A stretch of DNA of 64,000 nucleotides, taken from Anaerosalibacter massiliensis. Its GTDB lineage: Bacteria > Bacillota > Clostridia > Tissierellales > Sporanaerobacteraceae. The position numbers and the translations under genes are program-made. Shown here one piece after another: positions 52,724 to 61,249 of this stretch. Positions within the stretch are counted from its first letter, which is position 1. Each line of letters starts with the position of its first letter. The notes beneath the pieces were generated by a model. The model was not told where the DNA came from, searched no databases, and saw only the letters and a program-made list of their open reading frames with translations. The stretch spans positions 1 through 64,000 of the forward strand of contig CCEZ01000020.1 in assembly GCA_000751555.1 (NCBI GenBank), given 5' to 3'.

Positions 52724-52832
52724 TGTTATAGTAGTTTATAAGTATTATATTGAGATATATGAAAAATTCATATATACTTAAAGTTGAGAATGTATTATAA
52801 AAAATAAAAAGTATTTAGAGGTGTATTGGAGA

Positions 52833-53447
52833 ATGGAAATAGATAAGATTCAGCAAAAAATAAAAGATAGAAATCCTAAGCCACTAGATATAATGTATAA
52901 TTATGGAGTACTAGTCCCTATTATAGAGAGAGATAAAAATCTTGAATTAGTTTATGAAGTTAGGGCTAAAGATTTAAAAAGACAGCCAGGAGAAATATCT
53001 TTTCCTGGAGGGGAATTAGAATTTGGTGAGTCCTTTGAAGAAGCAGCCATAAGGGAGACTTGTGAAGAGCTTAATTTAAAAGAGAAAAATATAAAAGTTA
53101 TTGGTAAATTAGATTATTTAATTTCCCATGCCAATATATCTATTCATCCCTTTTTAGGGGTTTTAGAAAATATAAAATATGAAGATATTTACTATAGTAG
53201 AGATGAAGTAGATCATATTTTTACTGTGCCCTTAAATTTTTTTATAAAAAGAGAACCTAAGGTTTATTATATAGATTTAGAAACTATTATAGAAGAAAAT
53301 TTTCCTTATGATAAAATTCCAAATGGAAGAGAGTACAACTGGGATAAAGGTAAATATCCAGTTTATTTTTATGAGTACAATAATTATATTATTTGGGGAA
53401 TGACTGCCAAGATAACTAAAAATTTTATAGATATAATAAAAAGCTAA
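52833..53447 (+). CDS. NUDIX hydrolase, CoA pyrophosphatase-like
   Basis: A 204-residue NUDIX enzyme. The NUDIX box reads GELEFGESFEEAAIRET then CEEL, and the preceding LKRQPGEISFPGG is the NudL/CoA-pyrophosphatase signature. It likely hydrolyses CoA or its derivatives to phosphopantetheine and ADP. The ATG at 52833 lies behind TAGAGGTG; the GTG at 52821 is part of that site. The gene runs into a bidirectional terminator. Confidence 0.88.
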   Translation: MEIDKIQQKIKDRNPKPLDIMYNYGVLVPIIERDKNLELVYEVRAKDLKRQPGEISFPGGELEFGESFEEAAIRETCEELNLKEKNIKVIGKLDYLISHANISIHPFLGVLENIKYEDIYYSRDEVDHIFTVPLNFFIKREPKVYYIDLETIIEENFPYDKIPNGREYNWDKGKYPVYFYEYNNYIIWGMTAKITKNFIDIIKS

Positions 53448-53475
53448 TATAAGTGAAAAACTTATATTAGCTTTT
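53439..53475. terminator. bidirectional terminator between NUDIX and MATE genes
   Basis: AAAAGCTAATATAAG (53439-53453) pairs with CTTATATTAGCTTTT (53461-53475) around TGAAAAA, with A and T runs on the outside. It overlaps the stop codons of both convergent genes. Confidence 0.88.
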
Positions 53476-54847
53476 AACTTTCATTTATTCTTGGATTCGG
53501 GTTAGTAGATTCTTCTCCTAGGTGTTTTAAGTCTTTAAAAAGGAATTGTGCCGTAATTATTGATGCAATTATATCTGACACAGGGCCGGATAGCCATACT
53601 CCAGTCAATTGAAAAATCTTTGGAAGTATTATTAAGGCTGGTATAAGAACTAAAACTTGTCTTGAAAGACTTAGAAACATAGCTTGCTTTGGCTTGCCAG
53701 TAGCTTGAAAATAGTTAGCACTTATGACCTGAAACCCTATTATAGGTAACATAGATAAGTTAATTCTCATAGCTCTAGATGCAACTTTTATTAATTCTTT
53801 TTCATTTTTGCCAAATAAACTAACTAATTTTCCTGGGATTGCTTGAGTAAACACAAATCCTATTGTAACTATAATAGTTGCAAATAATATTGCCCATTTT
53901 AAAGTTTCCTTCACTCTATCATATTTTTCGGCACCATAATTATATCCTATTATTGGTTGTGCTCCTTGATTGATTCCAAATATAGGCATAAGTATTAACA
54001 TAGTAATGCTGTTTATGACTGCCATACTGGATGTAGCTATATCTCCACCGTAGCGCTGAAGATTATTATTTAAAAGAACTGTTACCATACTTGCTGCAAT
54101 CTGCATACTAAATGGAGCTAATCCAATAGATATAATCTCTTTAACTATATACTTCTTTAATTTCAAATTTTCCCTCTTTAGTTTTAGAAGACCTTTCTTT
54201 TTAAAGAAATAACTTAAAACCCATATACTAGAAGCACCTTGAGATATAATAGTTGCAATAGCAGCACCTTTAATTCCCATATTAAATACAAATATAAATA
54301 TAGGATCTAAAATTGTATTAAGTATTGCACCTATAAGCATAGTGCCCATAGCCATTTTAGGATTTCCTTCTCCTCTAATAAAGTTATTTAACCCAAATCC
54401 TACGGCTTGTAATGGCGCCCCAAATAAAATTATTCTCATATAATCTACAGAATAAGGTAGAATAGTTTTACTAGCACCAAAAACTTTTAAAAGAGGTTCT
54501 AAAGTTAAAAGTCCTATAACTCCAACAATTATAGAAATTAAAAGAAGTAAAGTAAATGAATTTCCTAATATTTTCTCTGCTTCCTCTTCTTTTTTCTGTC
54601 CTAGTTTTATAGAAACTAATGCGTTTCCACCAAGTCCGATAAGCATTGCGAATGCCATAAGTATTAGTGAAATGGGATAACCTACAAATATACCTGCAAT
54701 TCCTATGCTACCCACACCTTTACCTATAAATATTCTGTCTACAATATTGTATAGTGCATTTACAAGCATACCCACAATGGCAGGAATAGAAAATTCAACA
54801 AGTAGTTCTTTTATATTTCCTTCACCAAGTTGTTTAGAACGATTCAT
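53474..54847 (-). CDS. MATE family efflux transporter
   Basis: A 457-residue multidrug/toxin exporter of the MATE family with 12 predicted helices. Marks are the N-terminal FSIPAIVGMLVNALYNIVDR, FIGKGVGSIGIAG, a IRGEGNPKMAMGTMLIGAIL block, and QPIIGYNYGA. It starts 1 bp after the marR stop, with its ribosome site AAAGGAGG inside marR, so the two are cotranscribed. The extrusion substrate is unknown. Confidence 0.93.
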   Translation of the reverse strand: MNRSKQLGEGNIKELLVEFSIPAIVGMLVNALYNIVDRIFIGKGVGSIGIAGIFVGYPISLILMAFAMLIGLGGNALVSIKLGQKKEEEAEKILGNSFTLLLLISIIVGVIGLLTLEPLLKVFGASKTILPYSVDYMRIILFGAPLQAVGFGLNNFIRGEGNPKMAMGTMLIGAILNTILDPIFIFVFNMGIKGAAIATIISQGASSIWVLSYFFKKKGLLKLKRENLKLKKYIVKEIISIGLAPFSMQIAASMVTVLLNNNLQRYGGDIATSSMAVINSITMLILMPIFGINQGAQPIIGYNYGAEKYDRVKETLKWAILFATIIVTIGFVFTQAIPGKLVSLFGKNEKELIKVASRAMRINLSMLPIIGFQVISANYFQATGKPKQAMFLSLSRQVLVLIPALIILPKIFQLTGVWLSGPVSDIIASIITAQFLFKDLKHLGEESTNPNPRINES

Positions 54848-54848
54848 A

Positions 54849-55307
54849 TTACGCCTCCTTTACTTTATTTAATATTTTTACTATAGTATTTAGATTATGG
54901 CTAAATTTATATACTTCATCTTTTGGTAATGTACTAAAAAGTTCTTCTATTTGAGAGATGAATTTTTTCTCATGTTCTACAAAACTTTTCTCTCCTTCTT
55001 TAGTCAATTGTATCCATATCTTTCTTTTATCATTTGGATCATTTTTTCTTATTACTAAGCCCATATTTTCTATAGAATCAATTAAAGTTGTAATACTGCC
55101 TTTTTCCATGTCCATATATTTACATAAAACACTAGGGGAAATTTTTCCGTATTTTCCAATAATCATTATTGCTCTTATTTGATTTTTATTGCATTTATAT
55201 TTGTCATCAGTTTCTTTCTTAAAAGTAGGTCTAAATAGTTTATGAAATAGAGACATAAATTCAATTAAATCATGTCTTATATTTTCATATACAAGATCAT
55301 TATTCAT
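54849..55307 (-). CDS. MarR family transcriptional regulator
   Basis: A 152-residue winged-helix regulator: QIRAIMIIGKYGKISPSVL, CKYMDMEKGSITTLIDSIEN (recognition part), then the wing GLVIRKNDPNDKRKIWIQL with the conserved DxR. It lies directly before the MATE pump and probably represses the pair through the 45-bp palindrome at 55327. Start ATG follows TGGAGTGA. Confidence 0.92.
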   Translation of the reverse strand: MNNDLVYENIRHDLIEFMSLFHKLFRPTFKKETDDKYKCNKNQIRAIMIIGKYGKISPSVLCKYMDMEKGSITTLIDSIENMGLVIRKNDPNDKRKIWIQLTKEGEKSFVEHEKKFISQIEELFSTLPKDEVYKFSHNLNTIVKILNKVKEA

Positions 55308-55326
55308 AATATCACTCCAAATAAAA

Positions 55327-55371
55327 AATGGATAGTTAGAATTCTTATAGTAAGAATTCTAACTATCCATT
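55327..55371. promoter_or_regulatory. 45-bp inverted repeat, operator of marR-MATE and possible terminator
   Basis: Two exact 21-bp arms flank TAG. On the minus strand the repeat starts in the -10 box of the marR promoter and covers the start site, ideal for MarR repression. Read from the upstream CAP gene it also forms a hairpin followed by a T run, so it may double as that gene's terminator. Confidence 0.8.
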
Positions 55372-55396
55372 ATAACAGCTATCTATTAAAAGTCAA
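55369..55396 (-). promoter_or_regulatory. promoter of the marR-MATE operon
   Basis: On the minus strand TTGACT (55396-55391), a 16-bp spacer and TATAAT (55374-55369). It begins 4 bp after the CAP gene's stop codon. Confidence 0.75.
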
Positions 55397-55399
55397 GAA

Positions 55400-56077
55400 C
55401 TAATCTGTAAACATTTGTGTCCAATAAGTAGTTCCACCTTTATTCACATATCCTACACCAATTTTATTGAAATTTGGATTTAAAATATTTGCACGATGAC
55501 CTGGTGAATTCATCCAACCCTTTACTACAGAATCTGCACTAGAATATCCTTTAGCAATATTTTCTCCAGCTTGTCTATATTTTATTCCAAAATTTTTCAT
55601 CATTGTAAAAGGATCTTTATAAGTGGGAGAGTTATGATCAAAGTAGTTTTTGTCCGCCATATCCTGGGATTTTACACGAGCTACCTTTGAAAGTTCATCA
55701 CTATGAGTAAGTGGGGACAAACCTGCTTTCTTTCTCTCTATATTTACTAGTTTAACAACTTCTAATTCTTCGGCATTTGCACTAGTTTGTATATTTTCAT
55801 TTGTTTCTTTTTCTACAGGTTTAGTAGTATTATTTTCTTCAGTGGAAACTTTATCTTCCTTAGAATTTTTACATTGGTCTAATTTTTGTGTATAGTTATC
55901 GCCACATGTATATTTTGTCAAGCAGTTTTTCAAGTTAATATTTGTTTTATAGTTACACCTAGTTGTAGGACAGGATTTTCCAGTTGTTGAGTTTGCCGCA
56001 TGGGCTAAGCTTATTGGTGAAATAAGAAATGCAGCAACAGTTAATGATAATAGACATTTTTTTATATTATTTTTCAT
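55400..56077 (-). CDS. secreted CAP (SCP/PR1) domain protein
   Basis: A 225-residue extracellular protein. Residues 1-28 are a signal peptide (MKNNIKKCLLSLTVAAFLIS, cut after AHA). A Cys-containing segment follows (about 34-70) with five Cys, then an acidic linker, and a CAP domain (about 100-225) with VKLVNIERKKAGLSPL, YFDHNSPTYKDPF, GENIAKGYSSADSVV, and SPGHRANILNPNFNKIGVG. The YkwD/spore-coat-like group is close. The role is unknown. Start ATG follows AAAAGGAGG. Confidence 0.92.
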   Translation of the reverse strand: MKNNIKKCLLSLTVAAFLISPISLAHAANSTTGKSCPTTRCNYKTNINLKNCLTKYTCGDNYTQKLDQCKNSKEDKVSTEENNTTKPVEKETNENIQTSANAEELEVVKLVNIERKKAGLSPLTHSDELSKVARVKSQDMADKNYFDHNSPTYKDPFTMMKNFGIKYRQAGENIAKGYSSADSVVKGWMNSPGHRANILNPNFNKIGVGYVNKGGTTYWTQMFTD

Positions 56078-56225
56078 TTTATATTGCCTCCTTTTATTTT
56101 TAGAAAACTTTTTTCCAGCCCTCCTTCCTAAGAATCATTTTTTAAAAGTATAACATTAAGATTTTTCAATATAAACCCTTAAAATATGGGGAGTGGACCA
56201 TAAGAAGGCAGTGAGGGAATAAAAT

Positions 56226-56252
56226 AAAAAGTTCTGCAAAATTATGCAGAAC
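56226..56252 (-). terminator. terminator after tyrS
   Basis: On the minus strand GTTCTGCA pairs with TGCAGAAC (56231-56252) and is followed by TTTTTATTTT. Confidence 0.85.
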
Positions 56253-56279
56253 CTTAAAATTGGTGATAAATTATATAGT

Positions 56280-57506
56280 TTAGACTAGTTTTATTAGATG
56301 ATAAACTTTCTTTCCTTTCCTTAATAACAATTTATTGTCAATAAAGTCTTCAACATTTATTATTTTATTTGGATCACTAATTCTTTTATCTTCCATATAT
56401 AATCCACCTTGTTTTATTAAACGTCTTGCTTCACCATTAGATTTAGTAAGGCCTATTTCTGTTAATAAATTTAGTATTCCTATACCTTCTTTTATTTTAG
56501 CTTTAGATATTTCTGTATTAGGTATAGAGTCAGATTTTATTCCACCTTCAAATAGTGATTTAGCAGCTTTTTGAGCTTTTATTGCTTCATCTTCTCCATG
56601 TACCATTTTAGTTACTTCAAAAGCTAGAGCTTCTTTTCCTTTATTGATTTCTGCCCCTTCTAAAGAACCTAGTCTTTTTACTTCCTCCATAGGTAAGAAA
56701 GTTAAAACAGATAAGAAATTTTCTACATCTCTGTCATCTACATTTCTTAGATATTGGTATAATTCATAAGGTGGAGTTTTTTCAGAGTCTAGCCATATAG
56801 TGCCAGCTTCTGTTTTCCCCATTTTAGTTCCAGCAGCAGTAGTTAGAAGTTTAAAGGTCATAGCATATACTTTAGCATTTTCTAATTTTCTAACTAACTC
56901 ATATCCACTTAATATATTAGACCATTGGTCACTTCCACCTACTTGAAGGCGACAATTATGTTCTCTATATAGTTTTAAATAGTCATAAGACTGCATTAAC
57001 ATATAGCTAAATTCAAAGAAAGTTAATCCTTTATCTAATCTATTTTTATAGCAGTCAAAAGAAAGCATTCTATTTACAGAGAAATGTACTCCAGTTTCTC
57101 TCATGAAATTTAAGAAGTTTAAATCTAATAACCAATCCGCATTATTTACTACCATTGCTTTATTATCATCAAAATCAATAAATCTTGAAAGTTGTTCTTT
57201 AAACTTATTTGCATTATAATCAATTTGTTCTTTAGTCATCATCTTTCTCATATCAGATTTTCCACTAGGGTCTCCAACCATAGTAGTACCCCCGCCTAAT
57301 AGAGCTATAGGCTTATGACCAGCATTTTGCATATGTTTCATTACCATTATTTGAACAAAATGTCCAAGAGTTAAACTGTCGGCTGTAGCATCAAAACCAA
57401 TATAAAATGTTATAGGTTCCTTATCTAATAATTCTCTAAGTTCATCTTCATATGTGGCTTGATCAATATATCCTCTTTCTTGAAGGATATCAAATACATT
57501 TGCCAT
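56280..57506 (-). CDS. tyrS: tyrosyl-tRNA synthetase
   Basis: A class I aminoacyl-tRNA synthetase of 408 residues. It has the HIGH-like box in DSLTLGHFVQ, tyrosine-site SYMLMQSYDYLKLYRE, QVGGSDQWSNILSG, and the KMSKS-like GTKMGKTEAG. An S4 RNA-binding domain forms the C-terminus (NGEARRLIKQGGLYME). A T-box leader with a TAC specifier precedes it. The start follows AAGGAGGTTAG. Confidence 0.96.
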   Translation of the reverse strand: MANVFDILQERGYIDQATYEDELRELLDKEPITFYIGFDATADSLTLGHFVQIMVMKHMQNAGHKPIALLGGGTTMVGDPSGKSDMRKMMTKEQIDYNANKFKEQLSRFIDFDDNKAMVVNNADWLLDLNFLNFMRETGVHFSVNRMLSFDCYKNRLDKGLTFFEFSYMLMQSYDYLKLYREHNCRLQVGGSDQWSNILSGYELVRKLENAKVYAMTFKLLTTAAGTKMGKTEAGTIWLDSEKTPPYELYQYLRNVDDRDVENFLSVLTFLPMEEVKRLGSLEGAEINKGKEALAFEVTKMVHGEDEAIKAQKAAKSLFEGGIKSDSIPNTEISKAKIKEGIGILNLLTEIGLTKSNGEARRLIKQGGLYMEDKRISDPNKIINVEDFIDNKLLLRKGKKVYHLIKLV

Positions 57507-57555
57507 AATTCTAACCTCCTTGAAATTTATATTAATAACTAATAATTTTTTGTAT

Positions 57556-57768
57556 AAAAAAAGGGTATTTTCTCATAAAAGGACGAGAAATACCCGTGGT
57601 ACCACCTTAATTTGCATATAGCCTTAAATCATTTTATCGTATGATAAACGCAATGGTTTCCCATTGAAACTCCAGATTGTATTTCACCTTATTTATAGGT
57701 TATAGACCTCTCAGCTATAGTCTATTCTCTGTCCTTTAACCATAAAGGGTTACTAAATCTCTCATTGT
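57556..57768 (-). promoter_or_regulatory. tyrosine T-box riboswitch of tyrS
   Basis: On the minus strand Stem I begins near CAATGAGAGATT (57768). The specifier TAC (Tyr) is at 57681-57679 within GGTGAAATACAATCTGGAG. The T-box GGTGGTACCACG is at 57606-57595, and the terminator GGGTATTTCTC...GAGAAAATACCC with a T run ends near 57556. A TTGACA (57819-57814) upstream is the likely -35 box. Codon and gene agree. Confidence 0.95.
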
Positions 57769-57850
57769 TTTAATATATAGTTAAAATATATGTTATTACA
57801 AAGCACATATATTTGTCAAGGACAAAAAAGAAAAAATAAGAGAGGACTAA

Positions 57851-58228
57851 TTAGCCCTCTACATTAAGTTCTTCACTATTTTCCCAAAGTCCATGAATAT
57901 TACAGTAACTTACAGCGTGAATAGTTCCAGGTTTATCAACCTTAACTTTTAATGTTAAATAAGGTTCATTAAATACTTCACCTTCACCATGAGCTGAAAA
58001 TTCAGAACTTCCTATTTCAATAGGGAATTTAGCTCCTTCTGGATGGAAATATACTCTAATCCATGAAATATGATGTTCTAAAGTATTTGGATGTGGAATT
58101 TCCTCTCCAATAAGTACTTTTACTTCAAAAGCCTCACCTTTTTTAACTTTTTCAGGTACATGTATAACAGGTACATGTTTTTCACCTTTCCAATCTCCAC
58201 TTTGCAACATTGTTCCTATAGTTTTCAT
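57851..58228 (-). CDS. superoxide reductase (desulfoferrodoxin-type, 1Fe)
   Basis: The enzyme reduces superoxide to hydrogen peroxide without making oxygen, a typical anaerobe defence. The 125 residues show the iron ligands H18 (GEKHVPVIHVP), H46 and H52 (EIPHPNTLEHHISWI), C109 and H112 (VSYCNIHGLW), with E16-K17 near the active site. The N-terminal rubredoxin-like domain of 2Fe forms is absent, so this is the neelaredoxin type. The peroxiredoxin at 52143 could remove its product. Confidence 0.93.
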   Translation of the reverse strand: MKTIGTMLQSGDWKGEKHVPVIHVPEKVKKGEAFEVKVLIGEEIPHPNTLEHHISWIRVYFHPEGAKFPIEIGSSEFSAHGEGEVFNEPYLTLKVKVDKPGTIHAVSYCNIHGLWENSEELNVEG

Positions 58229-58397
58229 ATTTATTATCCTCCTTGAATTTATTAATACCCTTATAAAAATCTTTTACTTGCTTGTTTAAATATATACCCA
58301 CCTCATGAAAAAAATACACATAAAATAAGTATTTTTAAGTAATTATTTTAAAATTAGAGTATAATATAAAATAGTTTATGATTAAAGGAGAGATAAA

Positions 58398-59534
58398 ATG
58401 GGGCAGATAGAATTAATAGCTACCTCTACTTTTGGTTTAGAATCTGTAGTGAAAAGAGAAGTTTTAAAATTAGGATATGAAGATATAAAAGTAGAAAATG
58501 GAAAAGTAAATTTTAAAGCTGATGAAAAAGCTATTCCAAAATTAAATATATGGCTAAGAACTGCTGATAGAGTACTTTTAAAGATGGGTGAATTTAAGGC
58601 TACTACATTTGAGGAACTTTTTGAAAAAACAAAAGATCTTCCATGGGAGGATTGGATAACAGAAGATGGAGAATTTACAGTTGTAGGTAAAGCTGTAGAT
58701 TCTAAGCTTATGAGTGTACCAGATTGTCAAGCTATTGTTAAAAAAGCAGTAGTTGAAAAGCTTAGGACAAAATATAATGTAGATTGGTTTAAAGAAACAG
58801 GTGCTAAATTTACAATTCAAGTATCTATATTGAAGGATATTGCTACATTAACTATAGATACTAGTGGAGAAGGATTACATAAAAGAGGATATAGATTAGA
58901 TAGTGTAGAAGCACCTATTAAAGAAACTTTAGCAGCGGCATTGGTACAATTAAGTTTTTGGAATCATGAAAGAATTCTTATAGATCCATTTTGTGGTTCA
59001 GGAACAATCCCTATAGAAGCTGCTATGATAGGAAAAAATATTGCACCAGGAATTCAGAGAAACTTCGCTTCTGAAAATTGGCCTAGAGTTAAAGAAGAGT
59101 ATTGGAAAGAAGAACGTATCTCTGCAAGAAAAGCAATATTGCAAGATAGAGAATTAAATATAGTAGCAACGGATATAGATGAAAATGCAATAGAAATTGC
59201 TAAAGAAAATGCTTTTGAAATAGGGGTAGATGATTGTATAGAATTTAACACTAAGGATGTATTAGATTTAAATATAAAAGAAGAATACGGAGTTATAATA
59301 TCAAATCCACCTTATGGAGAAAGAATAGGAGAGAAAAAAGAAGTAGAAAAATTATATAGAGAAATGGGGAAAAAATTTAATAAACTAGATACTTGGTCTA
59401 TCTATATACTTACATCTAACACTGAATTTGAAAAACTATATGGTAAAAAAGCTAGCAGAAGAAGAAAATTATATAATGGTAGAATAAGAGTAGATTATTA
59501 CCAATATTATGGACCAAGACCTTCAAAGAAATAA
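58398..59534 (+). CDS. THUMP-domain 23S rRNA methyltransferase (RlmL/YpsC family)
   Basis: The 378-residue protein has an N-terminal THUMP RNA-binding domain (about 1-160, LIATSTFGLESVVKREV ... GEGLHKRGYR) and a Rossmann methyltransferase (about 165-378) with DPFCGSGTIPIEAAMIG and NPPYGERIG. The family makes N2-methylguanosine in 23S rRNA. Start ATG follows AAAGGAGAG. Confidence 0.92.
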   Translation: MGQIELIATSTFGLESVVKREVLKLGYEDIKVENGKVNFKADEKAIPKLNIWLRTADRVLLKMGEFKATTFEELFEKTKDLPWEDWITEDGEFTVVGKAVDSKLMSVPDCQAIVKKAVVEKLRTKYNVDWFKETGAKFTIQVSILKDIATLTIDTSGEGLHKRGYRLDSVEAPIKETLAAALVQLSFWNHERILIDPFCGSGTIPIEAAMIGKNIAPGIQRNFASENWPRVKEEYWKEERISARKAILQDRELNIVATDIDENAIEIAKENAFEIGVDDCIEFNTKDVLDLNIKEEYGVIISNPPYGERIGEKKEVEKLYREMGKKFNKLDTWSIYILTSNTEFEKLYGKKASRRRKLYNGRIRVDYYQYYGPRPSKK

Positions 59535-59630
59535 GTTAATTTATGTTTATTAACGAAGAAGTTCACAGTTTGATTATTTAGAAATTGAGTATATATATAA
59601 TAAAGAATATTTATTTCGGGAGGAATTTTT

Positions 59631-60161
59631 ATGAATATATATACAAAGACTGGGGATAAAGGAAAGACTAGCTTATTTGACAATAAAAGGGTTTCTAAAG
59701 ATTCCATTAGAGTTGAAAGCTATGGAACTGTTGATGAATTAGTAGCTTTTTTAGGTCTGGCTAAAAATTATGTAGATGATGAAAAAATCTATGATTTAAT
59801 TACAGAAATACAAAATAAATTGTTCACAGTAGCAGCAACTCTTGCAACAGAAGATACAACTAAACTACCCTATAGTATAAAGGAAGAAGATATAAAATTC
59901 TTAGAACAAAATATAGATGAATGTATGGCAAAGGTAAATAAACCTACAGGATTTGTAATACCCGGTTCTGGAAAGGCATCTGCTTATCTTCATGTTTCTA
60001 GAACCATATGTAGAAGAGCAGAGAGAAGAATTATTACATTATCAAATAGTGTAGATATAAACCCTCATGTAATAAAATATGTAAATAGATTAGCAGATTT
60101 AATATATGCAATAGCTAGAGTAGTAGAGGCGAAAGAAGAAAAGGTAAATTTTAAAAATTAA
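59631..60161 (+). CDS. cob(I)alamin adenosyltransferase, PduO type
   Basis: A 176-residue helical-bundle adenosyltransferase. It has the ATP-binding N-terminus IYTKTGDKGKTSLFDNKRV, VESYGTVDELVAFLG, and the cobalamin/ATP site HVSRTICRRAERR. It forms the Co-C bond of adenosylcobalamin. It is a second, unrelated-looking copy of the activity next to EutT and may serve general cobalamin assimilation. No riboswitch is seen here. Start ATG follows GGGAGGAA. Confidence 0.93.
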   Translation: MNIYTKTGDKGKTSLFDNKRVSKDSIRVESYGTVDELVAFLGLAKNYVDDEKIYDLITEIQNKLFTVAATLATEDTTKLPYSIKEEDIKFLEQNIDECMAKVNKPTGFVIPGSGKASAYLHVSRTICRRAERRIITLSNSVDINPHVIKYVNRLADLIYAIARVVEAKEEKVNFKN

Positions 60162-60185
60162 TAAATAATTTTAGAAATTTTTAAA

Positions 60186-60241
60186 TAGGTGTCAAATAGC
60201 CTTTTTTAGAAGGATTTAGACTATTTGATGCCTATATTTTT
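60186..60241 (+). terminator. terminator after the adenosyltransferase gene
   Basis: TAGGTGTCAAATAG (60186-60199) pairs with CTATTTGATGCCTA (60221-60234), with a TG/TG mismatch, then TATTTTT. Confidence 0.75.
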
Positions 60242-60507
60242 CACATTTATTAAAATTTTAGATTTCCCATAATATTTTATTTCTCTTTTCATTTAAAATC
60301 TTTTAAATTTTTTGTATCTACATCATATTCATCTAATGATCTATTCACATAAAATCCATTCTTTTTACTGGAAAAGTTTTTCTATAAATTTTCATATTAT
60401 ATTATCATTTAACTAATATAATATCAATTAAAGTATATTAATGTTAATATATAAATATAGACAGGAAACAAAGTTTTATATATACTAATGGGCGAGGAGG
60501 TATTTCG
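60242..60507. other. AT-rich gap with a possible gene remnant on the minus strand
   Basis: No start-to-stop gene is present. On the minus strand about 60297-60378 reads as an open piece (NGFYVNRSLDEYDVDTKNL, then KDFK and a stop) without a start, which may be the 3' end of a decayed gene. The rest is AT-rich. GAGGAGG at 60494 is the ribosome site of the next gene. Confidence 0.4.
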
Positions 60508-61155
60508 ATGATTAAAGGTATAATATTTGATATGGATGGAGTTATAATAGACAGTGAAATTATTCACTATGAAGTATTCATGGATGTATCAAGAAAACAT
60601 GGCATAGAAAGTAGTTTTGAAGATTATAATAAATATGTAGGATCTACAGATGAAGCTATTTATAGTGCATTTAAGGAAAAGTATAATCTAAAAGAAGATT
60701 TAGATTATTTAATAAAAGAGCATCAGGATAGATTTATGGAAATATTGGACATGAAAAAGGATATTGAACCTATCAAGGGAGTTAAAGAATTAATTATAGA
60801 ATTTCACAATAGAGGATATAAACTTGCCTTAGCTTCTAGTGCACCTTATATGAATATAGACAAAGTTTTAGACCTGTTTAATATAGAGACATATTTTGAT
60901 ATAAGAATAAGTGGAGAAGATTTAGAGCAAGGGAAGCCTCATCCAGGCATATTTTTAAATGCAGCTAAATTCCTAAAATTGAACCCTAAAGAATGTCTTG
61001 TAATAGAAGATTCAAAAAATGGTGTATTGGCAGCTAAAAGAGCTGGAATGAAATGCCTTGGATATAGAAACGAAAACTCAGGGGAACAAGATATATCCAA
61101 AGCAGATTTAATCATAGATGATTTTTCAACTTTAGATATTAGTTCTATAATTTAA
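60508..61155 (+). CDS. HAD-superfamily phosphatase/phosphoglucomutase-like protein
   Basis: A 215-residue subfamily IA HAD protein: motif I DMDGVIIDSE with the nucleophilic Asp, a helical cap, motif II ASSAPYMNID, motif III Lys in LEQGKPHPGIFLNAA, motif IV VIEDSKNGVLAAKRAGM. It is nearest to beta-phosphoglucomutase-like phosphatases. The substrate is not deducible. Start ATG follows GAGGAGG. Confidence 0.9.
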   Translation: MIKGIIFDMDGVIIDSEIIHYEVFMDVSRKHGIESSFEDYNKYVGSTDEAIYSAFKEKYNLKEDLDYLIKEHQDRFMEILDMKKDIEPIKGVKELIIEFHNRGYKLALASSAPYMNIDKVLDLFNIETYFDIRISGEDLEQGKPHPGIFLNAAKFLKLNPKECLVIEDSKNGVLAAKRAGMKCLGYRNENSGEQDISKADLIIDDFSTLDISSII

Positions 61156-61249
61156 ATTTTTTAATGATTTTAAATAAAGCTTTTTTTTAGATATAAGCTA
61201 TGGTATGATATTGTTAAGAACCTTAATTTGAAAAATATGGGTGAGAAAT

